Positions 39,218 to 48,674 of a stretch of 64,000 bases of DNA are shown here, one piece after another (positions within the stretch are counted from its first letter, which is position 1; every line of letters starts with the position of its first letter). A program made the position numbers and the translations under genes. The DNA lies in NCBI RefSeq assembly GCF_009859475.1, contig NZ_CP044549.1, positions 1,240,001 to 1,304,000 on the forward strand. Reading direction: 5' to 3'. The notes under the pieces were generated by a model. The model did no database searches and had not been told where the DNA came from. It saw only the letters and a program-made list of their open reading frames with translations. This DNA is from Hydrogenophaga sp. BPS33. GTDB lineage: Bacteria; Pseudomonadota; Gammaproteobacteria; Burkholderiales; Burkholderiaceae_C.

Positions 39218-40864
39218 CTACTCTTTGGACGCCGGTTTCACCAACTGCGGAAACTTCACGCCCAGTTGCTCCAGGTAGGTGTCGAACTTTGACGCGTCGT
39301 AGTAATGCTTGCGCATCTCCGGACGGAACCGCTCCATGGTCTGCTGGTTCATGCGCACCTGGGGCTTGTCGTCCTTGCCGATCAGGGGCACGTATTGCTG
39401 CGCCTTGAGCTGCACCCCCTTGAAGTACTGGTCGGCTTGCTGCACCAGCCCGGGGTTGGTCAACAAGTCCACCGCGGTCATGGCCGTCACCTTCGCGCCG
39501 GCCACCACGCCCTTGTGCGCAATCGGCGTGGCCATGGCGATCGCGCTGGCCCAGTGGTGGCTGGGAACGTTCGGAATGTTGGACGGGTAGTACAAGGTGA
39601 CGGTGGGCACGACCCAGGACACGTCGCCAATGTCGTCCGAGCCGCCGCTGCGTGCCGGCGATGATGGTGCCGACAGCGCCGCGTGTTTCAGGTTCAAACC
39701 GTCGGGCTTGCTGCTGACCAGGGTCTGCACGGCCTTGGCGAACGTCTGCTCGTCCGCCGTCCACGCGGGCAAACCCACCTGCTCGATGTTGCGCTGCATC
39801 GCCTCGGCCACGGGCTTGTTGAAATGGCGTGGCGCTGCCGCCCCCACGATGGTGCGGCTCACGGTGGTGTCCGTCATGGCCGCCGCCGCCTCGGCGATCC
39901 GGTGGTTGATGGCGGCGTTTTCCGTGATGTTCTCGAAATCCATCTCGCGCAGGAAGTACCACACGGACGCCGTGTCCGGCACCACGTTGGGCTGGTCACC
40001 GCCGTTGGAGATCACGTAGTGCGACCGTTGCTCCGGGCGCAGGTGTTCGCGCCGGTAGTTCCAGCCCGCGTTCATCAGCTCCACCGCGTCCAGCGCGCTG
40101 CGACCCCGCCACGGCAACAGCGCAGAGTGCGCCGAGCGGCCCTTGAAGGTGTATTCCACCGACACCATGCCCGTGCCATCGGCCTGGCCCCAGATGGTGC
40201 GCAGGTTGTTGCTGACGTGGTTGTACAGAACCACATCCACGCCGTTGAACACGCCGTCGCGCACCATGAAGGGCTTGCCCGCCAGCAGCTCTTCGGCCAC
40301 GCCGGGCCACAGCACCAGCGTGCCTGGCAGCTTTTCCCGTTCCATCAGGTCTTTCAGGGCCAGGGCCGCCACGATGTTGACGGCCTGCCCGGAGTTGTGC
40401 CCCTCGCCATGCCCGGGGGCGTCGGCCACGAGCGGTTCGCGGTAGGCCACACCGGGCTTCTGCGAGGCGCGGGGCAGGGCATCGATGTCGCTGCCCAGGG
40501 CGATCACCGGTTTGCCCTGGCCCCAGCGCGCCACCCAGGCCGTGGGCATGCCCGCGACGCCCCGCTGCACGGTGAAGCCGTGTTCTTCCAGCAAGGCGGT
40601 GAGGTAGCGCGAGCTCTCCACCTCCTGGAAGGCGAGTTCGCCGTAGCTGAACAAGGTGTCGTTGATGACCTGCGCGAGCTTCTGTCGCTGTTGCACACCC
40701 TGCACCACGCGGGCCTTGAGCGGCGCGTTGTCCACAGCGGCTGCCGCAGCGGTGGCGTTGGTGGCGGGGCCGGCGGGTTGAGCGCTGGCGTTGAATGCCA
40801 TGAGCGTGCTGCCCATGGCCAGCAGGCCCGCGACGCCGGCCCGGCGCGCGCGCTCAGAACGCAT
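39218..40864 (-). CDS. Exported M20-family amidohydrolase (AbgB-like)
   Basis: The 548-residue protein begins with a basic, hydrophobic signal peptide (MRSERARRAGVAGLLAMGST, cleavage near NASAQ), so it is probably periplasmic. It shows M20/AbgB-type segments LGSDIDALPRASQ, PGHGEGHNSGQ and GGSDDIGDVSW. Relatives cleave amide bonds such as p-aminobenzoyl-glutamate or N-acyl amino acids. The start overlaps the end of the porin gene at 40854 by 11 bases, showing translational coupling of porin and hydrolase. That suggests uptake of a conjugate followed by periplasmic cleavage. I chose the ATG at 40864 because it opens the signal peptide. Confidence 0.84.
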   Translation of the reverse strand: MRSERARRAGVAGLLAMGSTLMAFNASAQPAGPATNATAAAAAVDNAPLKARVVQGVQQRQKLAQVINDTLFSYGELAFQEVESSRYLTALLEEHGFTVQRGVAGMPTAWVARWGQGKPVIALGSDIDALPRASQKPGVAYREPLVADAPGHGEGHNSGQAVNIVAALALKDLMEREKLPGTLVLWPGVAEELLAGKPFMVRDGVFNGVDVVLYNHVSNNLRTIWGQADGTGMVSVEYTFKGRSAHSALLPWRGRSALDAVELMNAGWNYRREHLRPEQRSHYVISNGGDQPNVVPDTASVWYFLREMDFENITENAAINHRIAEAAAAMTDTTVSRTIVGAAAPRHFNKPVAEAMQRNIEQVGLPAWTADEQTFAKAVQTLVSSKPDGLNLKHAALSAPSSPARSGGSDDIGDVSWVVPTVTLYYPSNIPNVPSHHWASAIAMATPIAHKGVVAGAKVTAMTAVDLLTNPGLVQQADQYFKGVQLKAQQYVPLIGKDDKPQVRMNQQTMERFRPEMRKHYYDASKFDTYLEQLGVKFPQLVKPASKE

Positions 40865-41906
40865 GCGAGATCCCGACGCCGACGAACGAGGGGTCGGCGT
40901 TCGGCCCTGTGAGGGCCGCACCGTTCAGCGTGATCACCGACCCGCCCTTGTTGTCCACGCGGCCGTAGCGCGCGTAGAGCTTGGTGCGTTTGGAGAAGTC
41001 CATGTCGTAGCCCACTTGCCAGCCCGTGGCGGCCACGGGCGAGTCCGACACCTTGCGGCGGGCGACTTGCGCCAGCACGGTGTGCGGTCCCTGGACTTTC
41101 CAGGCCACCGAGGCCTGCAGGTTGGTGCTGCGCAGATAGCCCACGGCGTTCGAGCGGTTGCTGTTGACCGTGCCGTACAGCGTGACGCTCGACCACTTGT
41201 AGCTCGCGCCGAGCATGTGCGTTTTCTCGGTCGTGGGGTTTGCCACGGGAGCGGCGGCACTGCCGCTCTTGAGGGCCTGGTAGCCATAGCCCAGGTACAG
41301 CGGTCCCGAGCTGTACTGCAGGTTGAAGCCGGCGCCGTCGCCCGAGCTGGAGTTGTTGGCGGCTTCGCCCAGGGACAGCATGGCCTCGCCCGAAAAGCCG
41401 TTGAAGTTCGGTGTGGTGTAGCGCAAAGAGTTGCTCATGAACCCGGGAACCGAGCCCGAGGTGCCGGTGCGCGTCGACGCGCCTCGGAACATGTTGGTGA
41501 TCAGCGAGGTGCGGTTGCGCGCCAGCACGTCCGAACGCAAGCCCACCACGAAGGTCGGCGACCACATGCGCCCCGCATCGACCGCGCCCCACGGACCGGA
41601 CAGGCCCACGTGCACCCAGCGGCTGAAGGCCAGGCTGTTCTGCAGGGTGCCGTCGTCGAGGTTGAAGCCCGACTCCAGCCGGAAGTTCGCCTTCAACCCA
41701 CCGCCCAGATCTTCGCTGCCCCGCATGCCCCAGCGCGACACCGATGCACCGCCCGAGCTGACCCGGGTCAGATGCTGCCCGTTGCCGGTGTTGGCCTGCT
41801 CCAGGAACGCATCCACCTGCCCATAGAGCGTGACCTGCGCCACCGCGTGCCCGGACACCGCGCACGCCAGCGCGCCCACCACTGCTATGCCTAACTTGCT
41901 GCCCAT
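40854..41906 (-). CDS. Gram-negative trimeric porin
   Basis: The 350-residue precursor MGSKLGIAVVGALACAVSGH has a signal peptide ending after AVA. The mature chain starts QVTLYGQVDAFLEQ, contains SVSRWGMRGSEDLGGGLKA and ends in phenylalanine (VGISHAF), all typical of betaproteobacterial porins. The ATG at 41906 is chosen because it opens the signal peptide; an upstream frame to 41975 is not needed. It is divergent from the LysR gene at 42079 across 172 bases, so LysR probably controls it. Its 3' end overlaps the amidohydrolase start. Confidence 0.9.
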   Translation of the reverse strand: MGSKLGIAVVGALACAVSGHAVAQVTLYGQVDAFLEQANTGNGQHLTRVSSGGASVSRWGMRGSEDLGGGLKANFRLESGFNLDDGTLQNSLAFSRWVHVGLSGPWGAVDAGRMWSPTFVVGLRSDVLARNRTSLITNMFRGASTRTGTSGSVPGFMSNSLRYTTPNFNGFSGEAMLSLGEAANNSSSGDGAGFNLQYSSGPLYLGYGYQALKSGSAAAPVANPTTEKTHMLGASYKWSSVTLYGTVNSNRSNAVGYLRSTNLQASVAWKVQGPHTVLAQVARRKVSDSPVAATGWQVGYDMDFSKRTKLYARYGRVDNKGGSVITLNGAALTGPNADPSFVGVGISHAF

Positions 41907-42023
41907 TTGAAGTACCCCACGTAAATTTGGTCGACCGTCCCTGATGGCTTTCGGCACTCGGGTGGGCAACGCCACGGCACCTGCCGAAAGTGTTGGGCAT
42001 TGTGGGATTCAAGGCGATTCAGG

Positions 42024-42035
42024 AATAATATTATT
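42024..42035. promoter_or_regulatory. AT-rich palindrome in the porin / LysR divergent region
   Basis: AATAATATTATT is a perfect 12-base palindrome in an AT-rich patch that stands out from the GC-rich surroundings and lies between the two divergent starts. It may be part of the LysR-type binding region or overlap a -10 element. No exact LysR T-N11-A box was established. Confidence 0.45.
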
Positions 42036-42078
42036 TGGACATAAAGCTATTACATAAACGGTTCACCGGAAGGACACC

Positions 42079-43038
42079 ATGGCCACCTTGCCGACGCCCA
42101 GCGCTTCCACCTTGCCCTTTCGCCTGAAGTTCCGGCAGCTCGTTTTGCTCGACGCCCTCGGGGATTCCCTGTCCTTGCGCAAGGCCGCTGCGCTGGCCAA
42201 CCTCACGCAGCCGGCGGCCACCCGTGCCATGGCCGAACTGGAGTCGGCCTTCGGCGTGCAGTTGTTCGAACGCTCCCACCGCGGCATGGCGCCCACGGTC
42301 TATGGCGAGGCGCTGGTGCGGCATGCCCGCCAAGTGCTGTTCGACGTGCAGCGCGCGCACGACGAGATCCAGGCGCTGCGATCCGGCTCGCACGGTTTTG
42401 TCCGCGTGGGCGCGTTGTTGTCCTCGGCCGTTCGGGTGCTGCCGATGGCCATTGGCGAGGTCAAGCGGCAGTTCCCCCGCATGCGCATCTCGGTCGAGCA
42501 GCACCCGCAGCTTCCGCTGATCAGCAAGCTGCGCGAGGGCAGCCTGGACATGGTGCTCTGCCGCCTGGTGACGAACAGCGTGGACGCCGAACACCTCGAA
42601 CAGGTGGTGCTGTTCGACGACGATTTCGTGCTGGTCGCGGGCCGCAACCACCGGCTGGCGCGCACCCGATCGCTCACGCTGGCCGACCTGGTTGACGAGC
42701 CCTGGGTGCTGCCACACACCAGCGGTCCGCTGTACGACCATGTGCGCGCCCTGTTCCTCACGCAGGTCGGGCGCCTGCCCACCAACGTGGTGGAGTCCAC
42801 CACCTCCCTGGTCACCAACCTGATGCTGATCGAGCACTACGGCTTTCTCAACTTCATGCAGCGCTCCGTGGCCCAGACCTACACCAAGCGCGGCGTGCTG
42901 CGCGCCATGCCGATTTCCCTGGGCAGCCCGATCGGGCCCCACGTGGTGGCCGTGCGGCGCGACACCACGCACCCACCGGCGGTCGACGCGCTGTTGCAGG
43001 CGCTGAAACAGGTGATGGCCGAGCCGGAGCCGGTCTGA
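42079..43038 (+). CDS. LysR-family transcriptional regulator
   Basis: The 319-residue protein has an N-terminal winged helix-turn-helix at about 15-75 (FRQLVLLDALGDSLSLRKAA, then TQPAATRAMAELESAFGVQLF). A periplasmic-binding-like effector domain runs from about 105 to the end. It is a GbpR/CbbR-like aromatic or sulfur regulator in general appearance. It sits between the divergent porin/amidohydrolase unit and the sulfur-related operon at 43174-49856 and could control both. An ACCGGAAGGACACC ribosome site precedes the ATG. Confidence 0.9.
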   Translation: MATLPTPSASTLPFRLKFRQLVLLDALGDSLSLRKAAALANLTQPAATRAMAELESAFGVQLFERSHRGMAPTVYGEALVRHARQVLFDVQRAHDEIQALRSGSHGFVRVGALLSSAVRVLPMAIGEVKRQFPRMRISVEQHPQLPLISKLREGSLDMVLCRLVTNSVDAEHLEQVVLFDDDFVLVAGRNHRLARTRSLTLADLVDEPWVLPHTSGPLYDHVRALFLTQVGRLPTNVVESTTSLVTNLMLIEHYGFLNFMQRSVAQTYTKRGVLRAMPISLGSPIGPHVVAVRRDTTHPPAVDALLQALKQVMAEPEPV

Positions 43039-43173
43039 CATCGGCGGGTTTCTACTGAACCAAAAAATGCATAGGGTAGGAGAAAAATAAGATTACCTTG
43101 AATCACCAGCTTCGTTTTATTCTGCGGGCATGCCCTGGTTTCGGGGCAGCTTTTCACAGATTTCAACGACGCC

Positions 43174-44763
43174 ATGCCAGTGATTTCAGTCAGTGCTTTT
43201 CAATTGCGGGACATGCTGCTGGACGGCGGCGAGATCGCGGTTCTCGACATCCGTGACGAGGGCTTGCACACCGAAGGACATCTGTTGCTGGCCGCATCGC
43301 TGCCCCTGTCGCGGCTGGCGCTGGACGGCGGTTGGCGGGTGCCACGGCGCGGCACCCGCGTCGTGCTGGTGGACGACGCAGCGGCGCGCATCGCGCAGGC
43401 GGCCGATCTGCTGGCAAAGGCGGGCTATACCCAAGTGTTCGCGCTGGACAACTTCCACACCGATGGCGAGGCCGCTGGCCTGGGCATCTTCAGCGGCAAG
43501 TACGTGCCCAGCAAGGCCTTCGGCGAGGTGGTAGAGACCCGCAAGCACACGCCGCAGCTGGACACGGCCGCACTGCAGGCGCTGTGGGCGCAGACGCCCG
43601 ATCTGCTGGTGGTGGACAGCCGCACGCCACAGGAATTCCAGCAGTTCTCCCTGCCGGGCGCGCACAGCTGCCCTGGCGCCGAGCTGCTGCTGCGGGTGCC
43701 AGAGGCCCTGGGCAGCAACGGTGTGGTGCTGGTCAACTGCGCGGGCCGCACGCGCAGCATCATCGGTGCGCAGTCGCTGATCAACGCTGGCATTGCGGCA
43801 CGGGTGTATGCGGTGGAGAACGGCACCATGGGCTGGCACCTGCAGGGCCTCGCGCTGGACCATGGAAAGACCCGCATGCTGGCGCCCGCACGCAAGCCCG
43901 AGCAGATCGCCTGGGGCCGCCAGCGTGCCCTGGCCCTGCTGGAGCGAACGGGTGGCCGCGTGATCGACTGGGCGCAGCTGCAGGCGCTCAAGAGCGACCC
44001 GAACGCCACCACCTATTTCTACGACGTGCGCCTGAACGCGGACTACCAGCGCGGTGCGTTGCCCGGGGCCCGCAACGCGCCTGGCGGCGAGCTGGTGCAA
44101 AGCACGGACCACTTTGCCCCGGTGCGCCATGCGCGCATCGTGCTCACCGACACCGACCTGGTCCAGGCGCCCATGACCGCCCACTGGCTGCGGCAGATGG
44201 GTTGGCAAGCCGATGTGCTGGACCCGTCCACCGCGCCCGCGTTGCTGCCCGCACAGCCCGACCATGCCGCGTGGCTCCAGATGCCGGCACCGGTGCAGAG
44301 CGTGACGGTGCCCTGGCTGGAGGCCGCGCTGCGCGATGGCTCGCCGGTGGCCGTGATCGACTGCGGCAGCAGCATCGAATACCGACACGGCCACATCCCG
44401 GGTGCTTGGTACTCCATGCGTTCCGCTCTTCCCGCCAGCCTGAACGCGTTGCCGATGCCGGGCACCACGCTGGTGTTCACCGCACACGACGAGGCCCTGG
44501 CCCACTTCGCGGCGGCCGATGCCCAGGCGGCCGGGCACGACGTTCGCGTGCTCACCGGCGGCACCGGCGCGTGGCGCGCGCAAGGCCTGGCGCTGGAGAC
44601 CGGCGCGCCCCGCCTGCTCAGCCCGACCACCGACGTCTGGTACTCGCCCTATGAGGTGGAGCCCGAGCAACAGGAAGCTGCCATGCGCGCATACATCAGT
44701 TGGGAAACCGGGTTGACGCAACGCATTGCCGGCGAACCCGGCGTCCATTTCAACGTGCTCTAA
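43174..44763 (+). CDS. Four-module rhodanese-domain sulfurtransferase
   Basis: The 529-residue protein consists of four rhodanese-like modules at roughly 1-110, 125-235, 255-355 and 370-475, plus a C-terminal extension. Only the second has an active-site cysteine, C189 in the loop NCAGRTRS. The matching loops of the others (VDDAAAR, LTDTDLV, FTAHDEA) lack it, so they are probably structural or regulatory. Rhodaneses transfer sulfane sulfur from thiosulfate or persulfides to a thiol or cyanide. No signal peptide is seen. It opens a co-directional run with RidA, Bug, thiol dioxygenase, hydrolase and MetC-like genes. Confidence 0.85.
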   Translation: MPVISVSAFQLRDMLLDGGEIAVLDIRDEGLHTEGHLLLAASLPLSRLALDGGWRVPRRGTRVVLVDDAAARIAQAADLLAKAGYTQVFALDNFHTDGEAAGLGIFSGKYVPSKAFGEVVETRKHTPQLDTAALQALWAQTPDLLVVDSRTPQEFQQFSLPGAHSCPGAELLLRVPEALGSNGVVLVNCAGRTRSIIGAQSLINAGIAARVYAVENGTMGWHLQGLALDHGKTRMLAPARKPEQIAWGRQRALALLERTGGRVIDWAQLQALKSDPNATTYFYDVRLNADYQRGALPGARNAPGGELVQSTDHFAPVRHARIVLTDTDLVQAPMTAHWLRQMGWQADVLDPSTAPALLPAQPDHAAWLQMPAPVQSVTVPWLEAALRDGSPVAVIDCGSSIEYRHGHIPGAWYSMRSALPASLNALPMPGTTLVFTAHDEALAHFAAADAQAAGHDVRVLTGGTGAWRAQGLALETGAPRLLSPTTDVWYSPYEVEPEQQEAAMRAYISWETGLTQRIAGEPGVHFNVL

Positions 44764-44771
44764 ACCTTGTC

Positions 44772-45200
44772 ATGACCTACCCCTTCGACTGCTTCAATCC
44801 CACCGAGCTGGGCGCACCCCTCGGGCCCTATTCGCAGGCGCTCGCCGTTCCGTTGCACAGCCAGTTGCTGCTGCTCTCAGGCCAGACGCCCTTGCGCCAG
44901 GACGGCAGCATTCCAGAGTCGTTCGACGAACAGGCCGAGCTGGTGTGGCACCGCATCGGCCTGGCCCTGGCCGAAGCCGGCCTGGGCTACCAGCACATCT
45001 GCCGCGTGGTGACCTACCTGGTGGACCCGGCCGATGCGCCCGCGCATGCCCGCGTGCGCGCACGCCACCTGGGCACGGCCCGTCCCGCGTCCACCGGCAT
45101 CGTGGTGCCGCGCCTGTTCAATGCCGCCTACAAGCTGGAGGTGGAGGTCACCGCAGCCTGGCTGCCCACCGCATCCACGGCTGTACCCGTGGCCCGCTGA
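44772..45200 (+). CDS. RidA/YjgF/YER057c/UK114-family protein
   Basis: The 142-residue protein begins MTYPFDCFNPTELGAPLGPYSQ and contains LLSGQTPLRQDGSI and a substrate-loop arginine in ARPASTGIVVP, characteristic of the Rid family. RidA proteins hydrolyse the reactive enamine/imine intermediates such as 2-aminoacrylate that PLP-dependent C-S lyases release. That makes the presence of a MetC-like lyase in the same run meaningful. The ATG at 44772 lies eight bases after the rhodanese stop codon. Confidence 0.85.
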   Translation: MTYPFDCFNPTELGAPLGPYSQALAVPLHSQLLLLSGQTPLRQDGSIPESFDEQAELVWHRIGLALAEAGLGYQHICRVVTYLVDPADAPAHARVRARHLGTARPASTGIVVPRLFNAAYKLEVEVTAAWLPTASTAVPVAR

Positions 45201-45244
45201 TTTCTTCGGCCGATCTTTTCCTTCCTTGAAAGCGAGTCCTGAAC

Positions 45245-46240
45245 ATGAAACGTGAAGTTGCATCTCCGCTCACACGCCGCGCGCTGTGCACCCGCCTCGC
45301 GGCCTGGAGCGCGCTGGCGGCCATGCCACCCGCACTGCGCGCGCAGCCCGCCTATGCCTCGCGGGTGGTCAAGCTGGTCATTCCCACGGCACCGGGCGGG
45401 TCCGTCGACTCCATCGGTCGCTTTCTCGCGGACTCGCTGACGCGGCCCCTGGCCACCACCGTCATCGTGGAAAACCGCGCCGGTGCCGGCGGCACGATCG
45501 GCATCCAGTCGGTCGTGAAAAGCCCTGCGGACGGTCTCACGCTGGTGGTGGGCATCGCCGCCACCATGTCGGTGCAACCCGCCGTGAACAACCTGCCCTA
45601 CAACGCGGTGAAAGACCTGGCGCCCGTGGCCGTGTTCGCGCAGGGCGGGTTGGTGATCGCGGTGCCCGCGGCCAGCCCGGCGCAGAACGTCAAAGACCTG
45701 CGCACCCTGGCCAGCAAAAAAGGCGAGCTCGCCTTTGGCTCCGGCGGCCAGGCCACCTTTGGCCACCTCACGGGCGAGTTGCTCAAGGCCGAGCTGGGCA
45801 TTCCCATGCGGCACATTCCCTACCGGGGTGCGGCGCCAGCGGTCACGGACGCCATGGCGGGCCTGCTCGACTTCGCGGTGGTGGACGCATTCTCTGCCGC
45901 GCCGCACGTGCAGTCCGGCAAGCTGCGCATCCTCGCCATCGCCGGGCCCAACCGCCACAACAGCTTTCCACAGATCCCCACCTTGTCCGAGGCAGGCGTG
46001 CCGTTCACCAGAGGCACCTGGATCGGCCTGTTCGCCCCGGCCGGTGTGCCGCAAGACATGCTGGACCGCCTCACCAGCGAGATCAAAAACCTCTCGACGC
46101 AAGCAGAGTTCCGCGCGCAGGTGCAAACCCTGGGCTTCACACCGCTCTTCATGCCGCCCGCCGACGTCAGCCGCATGCTGGCGCAGGAGATCGAAGAGTG
46201 GAAGCGCATCGCCAAAACGGCCAACCTGAAAGTGGAGTGA
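45245..46240 (+). CDS. Bug/TctC-type periplasmic solute receptor
   Basis: The 331-residue receptor has an arginine-pair signal (SPLTRRALCTRLAAW, cleavage after RAQ near residue 36) and the family motifs VVKLVIPTAPGGSVDS and NRAGAGGTIGIQSV. It would bind the transported solute of the sulfur-related operon. It is the only transport gene in the run and no TctAB partner is adjacent. It is less similar to the pair at 34874/35931 than those are to each other. Confidence 0.85.
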   Translation: MKREVASPLTRRALCTRLAAWSALAAMPPALRAQPAYASRVVKLVIPTAPGGSVDSIGRFLADSLTRPLATTVIVENRAGAGGTIGIQSVVKSPADGLTLVVGIAATMSVQPAVNNLPYNAVKDLAPVAVFAQGGLVIAVPAASPAQNVKDLRTLASKKGELAFGSGGQATFGHLTGELLKAELGIPMRHIPYRGAAPAVTDAMAGLLDFAVVDAFSAAPHVQSGKLRILAIAGPNRHNSFPQIPTLSEAGVPFTRGTWIGLFAPAGVPQDMLDRLTSEIKNLSTQAEFRAQVQTLGFTPLFMPPADVSRMLAQEIEEWKRIAKTANLKVE

Positions 46241-46242
46241 GC

Positions 46243-46821
46243 GTGACTCCGGTGGCTCAACAACGCGAAGCGGCGGTGCAGGCGACCGTGGCCAACGTGC
46301 GCGCCCTTATTGGCACGGACGCGGCGCCCGGCATCGCCCAGGCGCAGTGCGCGGCGGCCTGCCTGCAGGCGCTGGCCGGGCAGGCCACGCTGTGGGACAG
46401 CCGCGACTTTCCCATCCCCGAGGGCAAACGCTGGCAAGCCTACACCCTGCACGAAGACGCCGATGGCGGCTACGCGATGTATGCCGTGGCCATGCACCCC
46501 GGCCACGCGCAGCCGCCGCACGACCACACCACCTGGGCGCTGATCGCCGGGGTGCGCGGCGCCGAGCGCAACAGCCTCTACCGCCGCCCGCACGCCACGG
46601 GCCCGGCGCCGCTGGGGCACCTCGGGGACATCACCGTCGCGGCCCATGGGGCGCTCGCGCTCGGCCCCTCGGACATCCATGCCATCGAGGTGCTGGGCCC
46701 GGGCGATGCACTGCACCTGCACCTGTACGGCAAGGGCTTCGCCCACTTGCAGGAGCGCCGGATCTTCGACCCGTTCACCAGCGAAAGCCGCGCATTCCCC
46801 GCAATCCAGAACGTCGCCTGA
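46243..46821 (+). CDS. Cysteine-dioxygenase-type thiol dioxygenase
   Basis: The 192-residue cupin-like protein has the iron-binding triad of cysteine dioxygenases: H93 and H95 in PPHDHTTW and H146 in SDIHAIEV, with spacing close to that of known CDOs. The substrate is probably a small thiol (cysteine, 3-mercaptopropionate or mercaptosuccinate) converted to a sulfinate with O2. The start codon appears to be GTG at 46243, two bases after the Bug stop codon. It sits between the Bug receptor and the tandem hydrolase. Confidence 0.82.
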   Translation: MTPVAQQREAAVQATVANVRALIGTDAAPGIAQAQCAAACLQALAGQATLWDSRDFPIPEGKRWQAYTLHEDADGGYAMYAVAMHPGHAQPPHDHTTWALIAGVRGAERNSLYRRPHATGPAPLGHLGDITVAAHGALALGPSDIHAIEVLGPGDALHLHLYGKGFAHLQERRIFDPFTSESRAFPAIQNVA

Positions 46822-46885
46822 CAACGGCTTCTGAAAACCGCTTTCTCCTTCTTCTCTCAACCCTTTCTTATCCAACGGTTTCCCG

Positions 46886-48613
46886 ATGAACGCATCCCTT
46901 CTTGACCACCACGGCGACGGCTTCGTACACGCCAACGGCTTGCGCCTGCACTACGAACAATGGGGCGACGGCGGCCACCCGGTGGTGGCATTGCACGGCA
47001 CCTCGCTCCACGGCAAGGTCTGGTACTGGCTGGCCAAGGCCTTGCCTGCCCACTACCGCCTGATCGGCCTGGACCAGCGCTCGCATGGCGACTCCGACCG
47101 CGTGGGCCCTGGCCAGTACGGCGTGGAACACTACTGCGCCGACCTTGAGGCCTTCGCCGACCGCATGGGCCTCAAGCGCTTCTCCATCGTGGGTTCGTCG
47201 CTCGGCTCCCGCGTGGCGCTGCTCTATGCCGCGCGCCATCCGGAGCGCGTCAGCGCACTGGCCTTGCTCGACCTCAGTTTCGAAATGCCCACCGAGGCGT
47301 CCGAACACATGGTGCACGCCCACGTGACCCGGCCGCGCACCTTCCCCGACTTCGAGGCCGCCGTCGCGTTCTCCAAGACCTTGCCGCAGCGCCTGCGCTT
47401 TGCCGACCAGGTGCACCGCGACACCCTGGAGGGCGACCTGCGCCAGCTCGACGACGGCACCTGGGAATGGCGCTACGAGAAAGACGCGGCCATTGAAACC
47501 CTGCGCTGTGCCGCGCGCGACATGTGGGACTCGGTGCGTGCCGTGCGCGCGCCCACGCTCATCCTGCGCGGTGCCGACAGCGACGTGCTGGTTGCCTCCA
47601 CGGTCGAGCGCCTGAAGCGCGAACTCCAGGGCGTGCAGATCACCGACGTGCCCAACGCTGGCCACTCGATCTGGGGCGACAACCCCGAGTTCACCGCCAA
47701 CGCCATCGTGCAGGCGCTGGACGCCGCCGTGCCCGCGCCCACTGGCCACGCTGAGGCGGACACGACGCCGGGTCGCGCACTCCAGATCCAGACGCCCGGC
47801 TTGAAATTCCAGGCCCGCGAATGGGGCCCGGCCGACGCACCGGTGCTGCTGTGCCTGCACGGCACCTCCATGCAATCCAGCGCATGGACCGCGCTGGGCA
47901 GTGCCTTGCAAGACCAGTGGCGCGTCATCGCGCTGGACATGCGCGGCCACGGCGGATCGGACAAGCCGGCCACGGGCTATTCGCTGGCCCAGTACGCGGC
48001 CGATGTCGAGGCGGTGCTGGATGCGTTGGGCGTGGCGCGTGCCAGCCTGATCGGCAGTTCGCTCGGCACCCAGGTGGCGATCGAGTTCGCCGCGCGTTAT
48101 CCGCAGCGCGTCGACAAGCTCGCGCTGTCCGATCCCAGCTGCCTGATCCAGCAAGCGTCGATCGACCAGTACGTGTCCCTGCACCGCTCACGTCCGCGCC
48201 GCTTCCGCGATGCGGACGAGGCCCTGGCGTTCTCGCGCAGCATGCCGCAGCGCAAGCGCTTCTCCGACGCCGTGCACCGCTTTACCCTCGAAGGTGACCT
48301 GCAAGCCCAAGCCGATGGCCAGCTGGAATGGAAATACGCGCTGGAGCCGATCCTGCAGACCTTCGTGGCGCTGACCGAAAACCAGGAGGCCGCCATCAAG
48401 GCCACGCAGGCGCCCGTGCTCATCTTGCGCGGAGAAGAATCGCACGTGCTGTCGCGCCCCGACGCGCTCAAGCTGCTGGGCTGGTTCCCGCGCGCCGAGC
48501 TGGTGGAGTTCGGCGACTGCGGCCACACCATCTGGGGCGACCAGCCTGCCGCACTGGCCCGCGAAGTGCGCGCCTTCCTCGCGCCCGTCGCGCAGGAAGC
48601 GGTTGCGGCATGA
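46886..48613 (+). CDS. Tandem alpha/beta-hydrolase (two complete domains in one chain)
   Basis: The 575-residue protein is an internal duplication. Domain 1 (about 1-285) has the nucleophile elbow GSSLG with S105, an aspartate region RGADSDVL and NAGHSIWGD with the histidine. Domain 2 (about 295-570) has GSSLG with a serine near 392, RGEESHVL and DCGHTIWGD. Both halves keep HGTS oxyanion-type segments and paired cap segments AFSKTLPQRLRFAD and AFSRSMPQRKRFSD. Both catalytic centres therefore look intact. Such fusions are uncommon. A role in cleaving a thioester, ester or C-C bond in the sulfur-related operon is inferred from context. Confidence 0.83.
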   Translation: MNASLLDHHGDGFVHANGLRLHYEQWGDGGHPVVALHGTSLHGKVWYWLAKALPAHYRLIGLDQRSHGDSDRVGPGQYGVEHYCADLEAFADRMGLKRFSIVGSSLGSRVALLYAARHPERVSALALLDLSFEMPTEASEHMVHAHVTRPRTFPDFEAAVAFSKTLPQRLRFADQVHRDTLEGDLRQLDDGTWEWRYEKDAAIETLRCAARDMWDSVRAVRAPTLILRGADSDVLVASTVERLKRELQGVQITDVPNAGHSIWGDNPEFTANAIVQALDAAVPAPTGHAEADTTPGRALQIQTPGLKFQAREWGPADAPVLLCLHGTSMQSSAWTALGSALQDQWRVIALDMRGHGGSDKPATGYSLAQYAADVEAVLDALGVARASLIGSSLGTQVAIEFAARYPQRVDKLALSDPSCLIQQASIDQYVSLHRSRPRRFRDADEALAFSRSMPQRKRFSDAVHRFTLEGDLQAQADGQLEWKYALEPILQTFVALTENQEAAIKATQAPVLILRGEESHVLSRPDALKLLGWFPRAELVEFGDCGHTIWGDQPAALAREVRAFLAPVAQEAVAA

Positions 48614-48674
48614 GCGCAGCGCCGGGCCGCCCCAAGCAAGCTCGCACCGCAGTGCGCCGCACGGAGGCGCTGCC

